NCBI RefSeq assembly: GCF_002078875.1
Contig: NC_034411.1
Coordinates: 1,471,582-1,535,581, forward strand
Source of the DNA: Numida meleagris
Taxonomy: Eukaryota > Chordata > Aves > Galliformes > Numididae
Length of the DNA: 64,000 nt
Direction: 5' to 3'
Shown: piece by piece, positions 25,033-36,393 of the stretch
Layout: the number at the start of each line of letters is the position of its first letter
How positions within the stretch are numbered: the first letter of the stretch is position 1
Notes under the pieces: generated by a model
Database searches by the model: none
Told to the model about the DNA's origin: nothing
What the model saw: the letters and a program-made list of their open reading frames with translations, nothing else
Translations under genes and position numbers: made by a program

Positions 25033-28000
25033 CTTTAAAGCAAAGAGAAAATAATACTGGGAATTTAGAAAACATGAATTTTTAAAACCTAATAAGCTAC
25101 TCTAACAATCTTCACAATTCCCTTCCCTTAAAATATTCATTTAGAAATACAAGATCTGTGACGAGGGCAGGCTGGGCAAACAGGTCTGAATGTTGTTTAT
25201 GCAGGGTCTCAGCAGTACCCCCTGCTTCCAGTGCTGTCCTCAGCCACCCCTGCCTCACCCCTGCTGTGCTCCTCCCCCGCATGACTCTCTGTGTTAGAAA
25301 ATAACTGGCAATTAATTGCACCACGCATTCAGGAGGCAGAGGCTGTAAGCCAACATTTTATATCTGTGGAGACTGTTGGGCAGAGAGAGGGAGCATACGG
25401 CACAAGCTGTCTGGAGGACTGAAGTTACCTGGGAAGGGGAAGCCCCAGGTCTGAAGCAGTTTTCAGTCTTTCCACGTGGTTCTCTAGAAGTACTCTCGGG
25501 AGGACTGAATTTCCTTAGGACATGCTTGCATCTGACAAAATCCATATTCCTTGGATTTGTTTTTCTAGCCACCTTCAGCCACACCTTTTGCATCCTTCAC
25601 CATAAGGCCGCAATATCTGCTTTACCATTAGTACAAACAGACACTTAGAAATTCTTGGGAAAAGAACTCAGTCACGGATTTTAATGCAAACACCAAGAAA
25701 AGGAAAGAAAAGTAATTCTTTTGGTAGTTAGACGATTTCAGGTTCCCAGTGCCAATTTCCTTCCTCTTTACATTTCATTCTTGCCCCAGCACCAAGCATA
25801 ATCAGCCTGAACAAACGCTTGACTGGTAGTCTGCTTTTGTCTTGCCATCTTTTTTCTTTATTGCATTCTATTGCAATCTTTTTTACCTAACCCAATTATA
25901 TTCTACCTCTGCCTCCCTCCCTTTAGATTTTGGTTCCATGTAACGAGCCTTCAGACTTCTCCCTCTCACTCTCATACACAATGCTATTAAAATTAAATCC
26001 CTTTTTAAATTCTTTATTTCATCATAATTCTTTGAATTGCTCCCGAATTCCCAAGCCAGTCTTCATGAAGGCTTCGTTCACTGGAAGGCAAAATTCAGCG
26101 CAGTTTGCTCCAGATTAGTCTGCTTCTTATCCAGCCAGTACATAGTTCAGCTCAAAAGATCGATACATGAAGCTACAGACTACCCAACAAAATGACCATA
26201 CAGAGGAAAGGTACACATTACTTACTGTAACAGAGGATTCATTCACTGCTATGAGAAATTTGGGCCTGGCTACCTAGCAAACAGATAATCAATGACACCA
26301 GCGATACTGGAGACTCTGAGTAGTGCTTTAGGAAGCGAGATTGTTCAATTAAAGCACAAATAGAGCTTGGAGGAGTCAGACCTGGGAAAGTCACAGGAAG
26401 CAAGGAGGCAAGGTTGCAATTAAACATGGATCGCTTGGAAAATGTACCCAATTCCTTAATCCACTTTGCTACCAATGTGCTTTTTGGCCATCCAGAGGAT
26501 GTTCAGTGCTTCCATGAACCTTAAAAGGACGTGTCTGATTGAGAAGAATCAGGTCGGGAGGAAACTAGTGAAGAAACCAGCATTAACCAGCCTCCCTACA
26601 TGAGAAATCTTGCTTTACTTTTTCCAAAGATGAAAAATGTTCAGACCTTCTTGAAAACATCAGTATCTCACAAGTACTGTAACAAAATGATGATGTTCAC
26701 TTTCTGGGGGAGGAAGAAGGTGGTTGTTTAATGATTATGTGCTACCATGTACACTTCTTATTGGGGCAAAATTGTCATAACATAGTGTTCAGTAGAGTGG
26801 CTGAAGCTCAGCTCGTACTGAGTAGACCTCCTAACTAGGTAGCAAGAGTAAAAATATGCATTTCTCACTGGTCTTCCAAGCCATCTTTAAGGCCCATCTA
26901 TTTTCAGCACCAAGTCAATGTTCTGATCTGTAAGCCCTCAGAAGGCTGGAAAATGGTGAAGTCTCAGCTGATACACCGATGACTAACAGAGTATTCCTTT
27001 GGGACAATAAAGATAACAGTGCCTAAGGGCAAAACTGTCAAGAGAGAGAGGGAAGTTTTGAGTGATTTTCAAGAAAAAAAACCCAATCCTATTCTGAACT
27101 CAGTAGTCACCAAGTGTTCCTAGAGCACCGGGCAAGAATTTTTTTTCTTTTCTTTCCGAAAAAAGTTTTCTTAGAAAAATTGAAGGTGACATTGTCACCA
27201 TTGGTATTACCACTATGAATAATAAGCACAGGGAAACGTACAGAACAAGAGGAAGTTATGAGAAGACAAAGATGAAGTCATCAACTCGTATAGTAAAAGC
27301 AAGGTAAGCAGGAGAGGAAAAGAAGGGGCGTGGTACTTAGATGCTCCCTACCTTCCTATTTACTGTGCCCATGTATCAGATAATAAAAACATGAGCAGTA
27401 AGACATGCACCAAAGATGAGGATAATAGCTGTGATGAGTAACAGGATATAGGACTTCCTCAGTATGTTGAAAGCTAGCTGGGAAAAACAATGAGCATGCT
27501 GGTAAAGCTGACAGTTGTTAAAATAATAGAGAAAGAGAAACAAGAGAAACACATATGGAACAGTTCAGCTTTAGAGACAAAGAAAAAATGACATAGCACA
27601 CCTAAAGAGGACTACTAGCATGGCCACCTACCTTTAGTGCTACCATTACACCTTCATTCCCATCAGTATCTCCTTCTGCTTGGTCCTTCTTCCTCCCTGT
27701 TACAAGCCTGGGCACCTCCTTACCCATACAGGGAGCCAAAGCAACTCATTAACCCAGCAGAAACAGAAGTGTAATCTGGAAAAGAGTACAGGTCTACATT
27801 TTCTGCTGGACCCATGAGTTGTATGACCTTTAGTGTATAGTTAGTAAAGCTTCACTGCGTGTACGCAGCACTGGAGGGAATGAAGGAAGCAGTGAGCTTA
27901 GCTTTGCTCTGAGCTGCAACAGTGCTCCACTTGGCCTGGAGTTAGAGATAATGCTTGGACAAGGATCAGAAGAAGGGATTTGGAGGAAGTCAGCAAAGTG

Positions 28001-31000
28001 AACCTCAGCAAAGCACTGTGGGAGGTAGTGGCACTGATTTAGGAATAATGAGCAGAGGAGCAAGCTGCAAACCCTCGCTGCAGGAAGGACTGCTGCCTCA
28101 CAGTCCCTCAGGGGACCAAGGGCCTGAATTTAGGGATTTGCCAACAGTCTGTCATAAGGAGAGAGAAGTGGGAAAGTCTAGGTGCAACACTTGGCTGCAG
28201 CACAGCCTGCAGGCAGAACACAAGGGAAACCTCTCAGGGAGCAAGCAGCTGAGGAGGAGGCTGCTTGGAAGCAGGGTGGGCAAATGCATACCCCAGCTCT
28301 GGGTGTGAAAAGACAATTCTGATTCCAGCTCTGTTTGATGAAGTGGGGAGGGGGTGATATTTCAAAGACATATGTTTGGCAACAAAAAGTCGTGGCTACT
28401 GCCCTACAAATCACAGTTTTGAGGGCACTTGATACTGAAGCACCAGAAGAAAGCCAGACTAAATGTAGAGGTGTATTTCTTAGACTGTGAATTTGTCAGA
28501 GATGCCTTGAGTTTCTCTGCCTCCTGTGCTGTGATGCAGTGAAAGCTGGGTGCTTTCTCAACTGAAAATGTTGCAGAAGCTCTAGGTGCAAATGCAGCAT
28601 GTGCAAAAGCCCTTTTATTCAAACTGTGCTAGTTAACGAAGTGGTTTCTGAAACCATTTTTGGGGCCTTCAGCAATTTTCCCTACTTGAAATGATCACTT
28701 TGGGTCATTCATAGACTTTAAACACCAGAGCTCACCCCAGGTCTCACCTGCAAAGGCACTGCAGACCACAACTACAGCACAACTATAAAGTTCATTTCAT
28801 TGGTTCAGTCCAAGTACTGTTTTGGGAGGAGGTGATTTTGCACCAGAATGAGACATACTGGGTACATTCCACAGATTAGTTTTCAGAGGAGTTAATCTTC
28901 TTATCCATTACCTAGAGTAATTCATAAAGCTCAAAAATGAACTGTTCTTGAAGAAAGAATTAATGTTCAGGTAATTACAAATAACAGACACATCTGGTTA
29001 TCCTAATTGTTTGGGAATGTCTCAATTATCTAAGAATGTTTTCATAGGGACACAGAGACAGTAAAACTTTCTCACGGCAGATTGCATTCACTGATGAGAA
29101 GAAATTCAGTCGATCTAATACACTGAAGCGTGCTGAGACTCAGAGAGCACTCGGAGTCCTGTTGCCAGTGGGCTTTATTTGCCTCTAAAGAACAACAGTC
29201 TATGAAGTAAGAAATAGGAAAGTCCCACAGATGCAGCAGCAGCCCCTCTCTCTGCTAGCTGCAGTTTTTCCAGCACTCCGGTGATAATGAAGTTTTTGTG
29301 TACTGTTGGTTCAGCCAGAAAACGATAACAAAAAAAGGTGATTCTGTAGACATCTGCCCCAGAGAGAGGCAACTTGAGTCAAGGCCCTTCCACTGCAGGA
29401 GCTCGGTGCTGGTATTCGGCAGCTGGTGAGTGGCAGCCCTGCCCCCGCAGAAATTTGAAGTGTCTTTTGCCCGAGGAGGATTCATTGCAGAGGAGCTCAG
29501 AAGTTTCTGCAAATCTGACTTTGCCTGCGCTGAGCAGCAGCATCTCACTGGGGACTCGGAGCAGAGCCCCAGAGAGGGGGAGCATTCCAGTACTCACCGC
29601 TGAACCTCGCACTGACAGCTCATGTAGCCTCTTTGTGTTGACCACAAAAATCTACAGTCAGCCATTGGGAAGTACCTCCTCTGGCTCCTAAGCCTCCAAA
29701 ATACGTGCGTGCAAAGCAGTGGCAGGGAAGGGAGGTGGGTTAGTACTCGCACTGGGGTGCCTGCATCGTTCCAGGGAGGGGTGTGGAGGTTTACTTACAC
29801 GTTGGTCTCATAATTCATCCACCAGGGTCGCCGCTACCTGGCTCTGTTCTTTCCCAATAAGGGATGAAGAACCTCTCAGCTCCCAGCTTTCTCCTGCTCG
29901 TAGCCTAACCAGCACCTTTGTGTGGAAAACACGATTGGGGTGAAATCATGTAACTGTAGCGAATGGCTAATCAAACCAGCAAGGAGGGGTGTCACGGGGG
30001 TTCTACACAAATCCCAATAGCATTTATCTGGAAAGGCATGTAAGCTGGCTGCATCCCTTCTACATAATGCCCACTCCCATCCCCTCCACCCCGTGGGTAT
30101 CAGCAGGAGGGAACCTGATGTATGCTGATAATTATCCATTGCTGAAAAGAAGTGCTATTTCTCTTATTTTTGTAATGCAGATCAATGCACATGTCACTGC
30201 TGAAAAGCTATGTCATTTAGGATGGAGCATTAACTGCTAGGAATGGATTTTGAAGCACCCCACTTGTGGGTGGAATATTTTCTGAAGGAGTTGAGCCTTC
30301 TGAATGCTGAATTTCATTTATCTCACTACCTCTTTAAGAGTAGTTGGTGGAGGAGAGGGTGTTTGAGAAAGTGACAGTTTGTCATCTTCTTCTCCAGCAA
30401 GCTGGAGTTGGGGACCAAGCGGTGGCAGGGAAAAAAACAAACTGGCACAGGCAGCTTAGCACGGGACACAGAAGATTTTGATGGAGGAAAGCAAGAGCCC
30501 TGGAGTGGGTTGCAAGAAAGCGAACTCCAAAGGTCAGAGAGCAGTTCCCAGTGGGGTGAGGAAAGGTGCACCTGAAAGTGGAGATATGATAAGGCACCGA
30601 GGGGAAGAAGAGCTTGGAAAAAGGGTGGAAGCTGGATGCTTCACTAAGAAGGGTGCAGACCTGTAAATCAACACACATGGAACAACCTCCTGCCAAATGT
30701 TCTGCCTAGGAGCTATACTAACTTGGGTTATCCAAAAAAGTGCAATCAGACTTGCAGTGGGAGGGAAGAATTTTCCAAGTTTCTTTCTATTCTACTCACA
30801 GGAATGAAACAGAAACTCTTCACAAACTTGCTGAGAAAAAGAGAGAAAACTCTTCCAGGGGACATTATGCCCAGGAAGAAAGTAGCACATGATGGTCACA
30901 ACTGGGGTTCAGCTTTGTGTACCAAGAAAAAAACTCAACGCCCAAAAGAAGGGAAACCGTCAATTTACGGTCATGTAACTTACAAACACAACCCTTCCAA

Positions 31001-31849
31001 ATGGGAATTTTTAGCAGCTTTCCCTTACATCTCTGGGATAGTCAGGTCACCATCAACACAGAAAGCCATGCAGTCCTGCTGAAGTAAAGATTTTGGCAAA
31101 CCAATTGCACTGCCAGTGGGATGGTTCTGTCATTCTGCACCCAGAGACCTGCAGATTTACACAGCCCACATTTAGCATGTTAAAAAAATGGCTAAAACTG
31201 AGACATCCAAAGCATTCGTGTGATCCATACCTTTACATGCTTGCTATTTGCCTTTGTTAAAAGAGGCATTTGCCCTACTTTACAGCTGTGATTTTCACCA
31301 TATAAGGCTCCTCTTCGAAAGTTCTGGACACACAGACGTTACTTTTTGAAATGGCTCAAAAATTTCAATATTCTTTTGAGCGCTTGATATTTACAGTTTG
31401 ATATTTAAAGTGTGCAATTTGTTATCTAAACTGCATAGCACCGTTCCAGCTTCCTGAGCGAATGACCTAACTTTTATGAACCTTCCCAGCTTCCACAGGA
31501 GAAGGTTTTGTTTAGACATGAAACACCTTTCCATGATTGGACAAATATCAGCTACCTCCAAGGACTGTTGCAAGAAGGGTTACAAACAAGGAGAAATATA
31601 AAGTGTATTTAGAATTCCGCAGACAGTTACTCCTTCATTCACTGACATCACATACGTAGAGCCCAGATAGGTTTTCTTTTTCACTGATTTGGTTTTATTT
31701 TGTACTTAGAAGAGAAGACGCATATCTAGTCTGAAACTGATCAGATCCTTGCTCACTTCAGAAGCTTATTTTAAATAGCACTAGGAAATATGTGATAAGC
31801 ATAAATTTGGAAAATGAAAAACTAGTCCTGTGTGTCATAATAGCGTCAC

Positions 31850-31864
31850 TTTTTTTTTTTTTTT
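31850..31864. repeat. T15 mononucleotide run
   Basis: Fifteen consecutive T, with no adjacent element body recognised. Confidence 0.85.
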
Positions 31865-32245
31865 GATGTGGTACAGAACTGTGATGAAATGCCGAAGTCC
31901 TACCAAAAACCCTCTCAGCCATTGGCCATCCAAAGGAGGGTTTGAAAACTGGCATTATTTCCAGACACATTCTATGTCTCTTCACCCCACCAGGCGAGTA
32001 CCTCTCTGCAACAATGTGGGATTTCAAAGCTGTCTCCTTAGGCTTCTCAATCACTACTTGCCTGTCCCCACTGACAACCTGAGCACTTAAAAATTTTGAA
32101 GCCTCCTTGGTTTACTTTTAAATTTTTCTTTTCTCATCTTCTGCCAGCAGTTACCCAGAGGGAGGAAAAAGAACACCGTATCCATCCTTCAAAAAGTCTA
32201 ACTTCCACTCGGCTAGTTCTAATCCATTATCTAGGCCCACTAATG

Positions 32246-32289
32246 TGTACTACATCATCAGAGGAGCAATGCTATGATGATGTAGTACA
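32246..32289. repeat. Perfect 15-bp inverted repeat (hairpin) with a third partial copy
   Basis: Left arm 32246-32260 (tgtactacatcatca) and right arm 32275-32289 (tgatgatgtagtaca) are perfect reverse complements around a 14-nt loop. The motif tgtacatcatcagag at 32301-32315 partly repeats the left arm and its following bases. The stem is too short for an ordinary microRNA precursor. It could be a small palindromic duplication or a cruciform-prone site. Confidence 0.85.
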
Positions 32290-32559
32290 GCCCATGTACG
32301 TGTACATCATCAGAGTTATATCTTTCTGATCTGCCTGTGGGTTTAATAAGCATTCCAGATGGCTTGCTATACCTGAAGCAAGAACGGATAATCACACAGC
32401 TCTACCCTCAAAACAATAATAAAATAAGGACACAGTAGCACAGGGGCTCGTGCCTGCCAAAAACATTCAATAGACTGTATAATACAATTGTCCAATGTGA
32501 TTGGTGAGGCACATTTATACACTAGCTATTTACAGGTGAAAGGGACCTGGTTTTAAATA

Positions 32560-32860
32560 AAACAGGTTACAAATACGCGGTGCTCCTGTGGTTATATATT
32601 GTGTTGCAGCAGCAGTGGCTGAGCCAGGCGGAGCGCTGGGCTGCACCTGGCCCAGCAGTGGGCCCACAGCTGTACCCCCATATCTCACGTAGGCAAAGAC
32701 ACGACTTGGGATTGGCAGGAGGAGGACAGCCTGATGTGAATAACGGCTCGGCGGTGTTTCTCCGGAGCCGCACAGTACGCACATATCTAATCAGTTATCT
32801 CTTGGACTTGCAGGGTATCCGTCAGCCAGGTTCCCAGCCATTAAGTACAGGAGCAATAAG
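32560..32860. other. CpG-retaining, stop-poor patch, possible regulatory element
   Basis: A locally GC-richer segment with acgcggtgc, ggcggagcgctggg, tcacgtag, acacgac, aacggctcggcggtg and ctccggagccgcac. It is open in three overlapping frames (84, 71 and 102 codons), which is what GC-rich DNA tends to give. None of the translations is recognisable. An exon or a small regulatory element cannot be told apart here. Confidence 0.25.
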
Positions 32861-33170
32861 TGTCACGTTGCTTTTCCTGCTCAAGTAAAATTATTTCTTG
32901 GTGGCGTTGCTCAATGCAAACAACCTGAGTGACGCACACTCAACTGCTGAAGGGCCAGCATCATGGCAGCCAGTTCTGCAGCAGCAGGGTTGCTTCAACC
33001 AGGCTGTTTGCCCCATCACAGTTTATTACCCCATTCCTTCCTCATCGCCATGACATGACCAGGTGAGATCTGAAGCACTACCCACTGGGTTCCGGCAATT
33101 TGGAGAATAACTATCTTTGTGCCATTTAAATAGCTGTAACTTGAAAGGGCTTTTTCTTTTTTGAGAAAGG

Positions 33171-33185
33171 AAAAAAAAAAAAAAA
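33171..33185. repeat. A15 run in a purine-rich stretch
   Basis: Fifteen A followed by gaaaggaaaag. The preceding ctttttcttttttgag is nearly complementary, so a short hairpin is possible. Confidence 0.8.
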
Positions 33186-33690
33186 GAAAGGAAAAGTATA
33201 AAAAAGAAAGAGGTTAAGAGACAGGGGCTCCACTCTCTTATTCCTTTGAATGAGTGAGAACTGGAGGGAGGAGAAAGAAGCAAAGCAGAACTTTGATTTA
33301 GTCCCCAGGAGTGCCCTCTCCAGCACGTGGACTCGTGGGACAAGGCAGGGGTGCTGCTGCCTGCAGCTCCTCCACAGGAGGGTGCAACCCCTCAGAGCTG
33401 CCGGGGTGAGTCCAGGGGTGCCTTGAAGTCAAGAGAAACGTCGACATGGACTTTAGCAGGGTCTGGATTTCAATCCAGGGTTGCAGAGAAAGAGCAGATA
33501 CCCAGATAGGTACAAGTATAGCTCTCTTTGTAGGAAGAAAAGGTAAATCATACCAACTCGCAGCAGATTTCACTCCAGGAAGAGCAGCTCATTGACGTCA
33601 ACCCTTTAGTGAGCTGATGGATATTTTTTCCATGGCCAAACAAGTAGGTTCTAGTTTAGCTTTAACATTAAACGCTATTAAATGAAATGA

Positions 33691-33858
33691 ATACAACATG
33701 TTTCCATCGTACGTGTTGCTGAAGCTGCTGTGACAGCTAAGAAGCTGCTAGGCATGATGTGTCAAGAAAATGTACCAGTAGAAAAGTACATGGAGCTACT
33801 GTCAAAAATACAAGCAGGATTGCAAATGGCGTTTCGGCTTCATATTCTGTTGAAATGA
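33691..33858 (+). other. Short protein-like open frame without a start, unassigned
   Basis: A 55-codon frame closed by TGA at 33856-33858 and preceded by an in-frame TGA at 33688. Its middle reads EAAVTAKKLLGMMCQ and EKYMELLSKIQAGLQMAF, which looks like amphipathic helix rather than the Ser/Pro/Leu/Cys noise of most frames here. The first Met is about 21 codons in. I see no strong flanking splice acceptor, and 55 stop-free codons occur often by chance. It could be an exon end, a decayed pseudogene or coincidence. Confidence 0.15.
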
Positions 33859-33859
33859 T

Positions 33860-34275
33860 TTTTTAATTGTGTCTGTATACCCAGGCAGATCTCTAAGGGT
33901 TAACTGCACACAATGCAATGAATTCAGTAACGATGAGTTAAAAAAGGTCTAATTAGCAAGTAGCCACTTTATTATGAAAGGAAATGGTAATGAATTTAAT
34001 AGCTCAAAATCATTAACAATATTTAGTTTGCTGGTACTTGTTCTCTATTATCCTCATTAATATGAACATTTAATATGTTTTAAAATGGATTTGTAATACT
34101 TTTTGTACCATGAGGTTACACTGACAAAAAAGTGTAATTATTCTGTTAATTGTAATCCTGTCTGTTTGTGTTCCAAATAGCAGCATATTTAGGTGTTAAT
34201 AAAAAATATATATAAAAGTAATTAAGAGAGGGAAGTTTAAAATGTAATTAAACAACAACTCTTAAATTACAGGCT
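33860..34275. promoter_or_regulatory. Candidate conserved non-coding element (TAAT-dense)
   Basis: Among the densest homeodomain-type blocks in the window, with gtctaattagcaag, ggtaatgaatttaat, ctcattaatatg, gtgtaattattctgttaattg, gtaatcctg, gtaattaagag and gtaattaaac over about 400 bp. A possible MEF2-like tatatataaaag and a forkhead-like gtctgtttgtg are also present. No repeat signature and no open frame explain it. Developmental enhancers near homeobox-regulated genes often have this texture. Function is inferred only. Confidence 0.28.
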
Positions 34276-34346
34276 AAATCACTCTAAGGAAAATGTTTGG
34301 AAGCAAGATCTCTGAAAAACAAGTTTCTCCTACTGAACAAAAAATT

Positions 34347-34380
34347 AAAAAAAAAAAAAGAGAAGAAGAAAAAGGAAATA
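34347..34380. repeat. A-rich/purine simple repeat
   Basis: A-run followed by gagaagaagaaaaagg. Low complexity. Confidence 0.7.
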
Positions 34381-35170
34381 GAAACGTTATTACTCTCAAT
34401 CAATTACTATTCTTAATTAGCAGAGTGACAGAGCAGGGTGTCTGACAAGTGAAGGCACTCTGATACTGCTCCATGAGTCACTGCCCATGCGAGGTCCTGT
34501 GGAACGCCCAGGGAACTGGTTGCTCATAAGTCACTCAAGAAACGTAATTTCTTTGCACATGGTATCATGTTGGTCGTCACTGATCTACTGACCTTCTCCA
34601 GGTCTCCTGTTCTTCATCATCCCTTTGTAAACATATTCCCCTCTTGCACCAAACCTATTCTTCCTTCTGGCAACATCTCTGGTGCCACGGAAGTACCAGA
34701 TTTGCTGCTAGCTTTCTCTCCTAGGAAGCTCCAGTTTCCTTTCCCTCCAAGATTCTTTCCAACAGATATAAAAGTGGAAAGCTAGACTTCAATTGGCTCA
34801 CGTCTGTCACATTCAAACTGGCCACAGTAATCTGCAGAGCGGTGGTCCTGGAGGAACATGCTGACCCAAGGTGCCCTTTTTGACTGCAGGGAGTGGAGTG
34901 TCAGGTGCTGAAGGCTGTTCCCAAAGTGCCAGTCATGGCAGCAGGGAGCAGGAAGGGTTGGGTGGCTCCTGGGTACAGAGGAGGTTCAGGCAGTGCTGGT
35001 CTCAGGCAGAAACAAAAAAGTTTATAGAGCAATAGGCATGACTAGGAAGGGCACAAAAGAGCAGCCCAATACTCACAGCTCCTAGGAAATACCAAGGGCT
35101 CCACATTTGTGTAGACTTTCCTCCTTGCTCTGGTACACACTGTCAGAGATAGTGACAATGAGAAGGTATA

Positions 35171-35233
35171 GGACAGCACAGCATGGCATGACAAGGCACA
35201 GCATGGCATAAAAAGACAAGGCAAGGCAAGGCA
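35171..35233. repeat. Small tandem repeat (about 24-bp unit, then AAGGC units)
   Basis: Two copies of a unit built on cacagcatggcat (beginning near 35171 and 35195), each followed by a 'gacaa' end. The array runs into three AAGGC-type units (caaggcaaggcaaggc). The minus-strand open frames rich in 'LPCHAM' words come from this array. Confidence 0.8.
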
Positions 35234-35490
35234 GCACTTGCCTTTTGTGGTACAGCCCTTTCACTTCGCTGTGAAGGAGTAACTCCTGAATCTGTTTTCA
35301 TCTGTTGGATCTGTCTCTGGTGAGCTGTGTTGCTTTTTATAAAACCTTCATTAACTAAAGCAAATCCTGACAAACCTTCTTTTGTGCTGTATTGGATGTC
35401 GGTTTCTCCTTAATCTGCGTGGAATTATTGCAGTGCCATTACCCTTTTCCTTATTCACCTCTTCCCTACTACATCAGTTTTTAGTGGCTT

Positions 35491-35626
35491 GTGTTCAAGA
35501 ATCATTTAGATGTAGTGTTGAGAGATGTGGTCTAGTGGGGTTATTGGTGGTAGGTGGATGGTTGGACTGGAAGATCTTGTAGGTCTTTTCCAACCTAGCT
35601 AATTCTATGATTCCATGATTCTATAG
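35491..35626 (+). mobile_element. CR1 LINE 3' terminal fragment
   Basis: Starts with gtgttcaagaatcatttaga and continues with ggatggttggactggaagat and aggtcttttccaacctagct. It ends in the terminal repeat aattctatgattccatgatt. Only the 3' UTR remains, with no coding part. This is the last CR1 end I recognise before the right edge of the window. Confidence 0.92.
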
Positions 35627-36377
35627 CTGATTATCACCAGTCAGGACCCTCTTGAAAATCCTTCCCATGAAACTGAAATCAGTGTTCAACCTTCCTTAAC
35701 ACCAGAAACTTTTGAAGCTGTTTGCTCTGTTTACAGCGCCAGCTCCTCATTGAAAGCAGCTGTTCCCATGACTTACCTGCTCTGCTGATGGGCAGAGCAC
35801 CAGGTCATACATGAGGGCCGTGTCCTGGCATGGATGCACCCAGGCAAGTCTCCCACCACCTCTCCAAGATGCAGTGGGGCTCCCAGCACAACTCACCATA
35901 GCACTAGTGCCTCCCCTTCCCTGCCAATTGCCATAATAGCCTAATTTAGGAAACAGGACTAAGGATAATGCTGGTGATCACAGAAGATTTCAGCACTGTT
36001 TCTCTGAAATATTCAGGGTCATTCAATTCCATTGTTGAATTTTGCACATCCTGTGGCATCTGTTGGCAGTAGAAGCAAAGACCGTAGACTCACAGGCACA
36101 CAGCTGCTGATGTTCAGCAATTAAGGAAACGTATCATTTTGTGCACGTCAGGGTCGCTACCATGCCCCACAAGCAGCAGCCCACCTGAGAACCTCTATCC
36201 AGTCCACCTGGATGGCCAGTCCACATCAGAAGAGAAAACTGATCCTCCTCTGTTTAACTTTTATTTTTTCTGAGAAAGGGACCTCAAAAATGATTGAAAT
36301 TAAAGCGAAGCATCTCATTTGCCCACAAATGACATTTTTCAACTTCCCATTTTACACGAAAAAGTTGTGAAGGATCC

Positions 36378-36393
36378 TTTTTTTTTTTTTTTT
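36378..36393. repeat. T16 mononucleotide run
   Basis: Sixteen consecutive T. A second short T-run follows near 36418. Confidence 0.85.

Larger units (their letters stand above)
23381..31849. other. Unique non-coding sequence, about 8.5 kb
   Basis: No recognisable gene or transposable element. GC-richer patches at about 27870-28300 and 29350-29700 are open in several overlapping frames and have no protein similarity I can name. There is a (TC)14 microsatellite at 24999 and a GATA triplet near 24609-24621. A purine-rich stretch lies at about 30480-30660. Confidence 0.45.
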
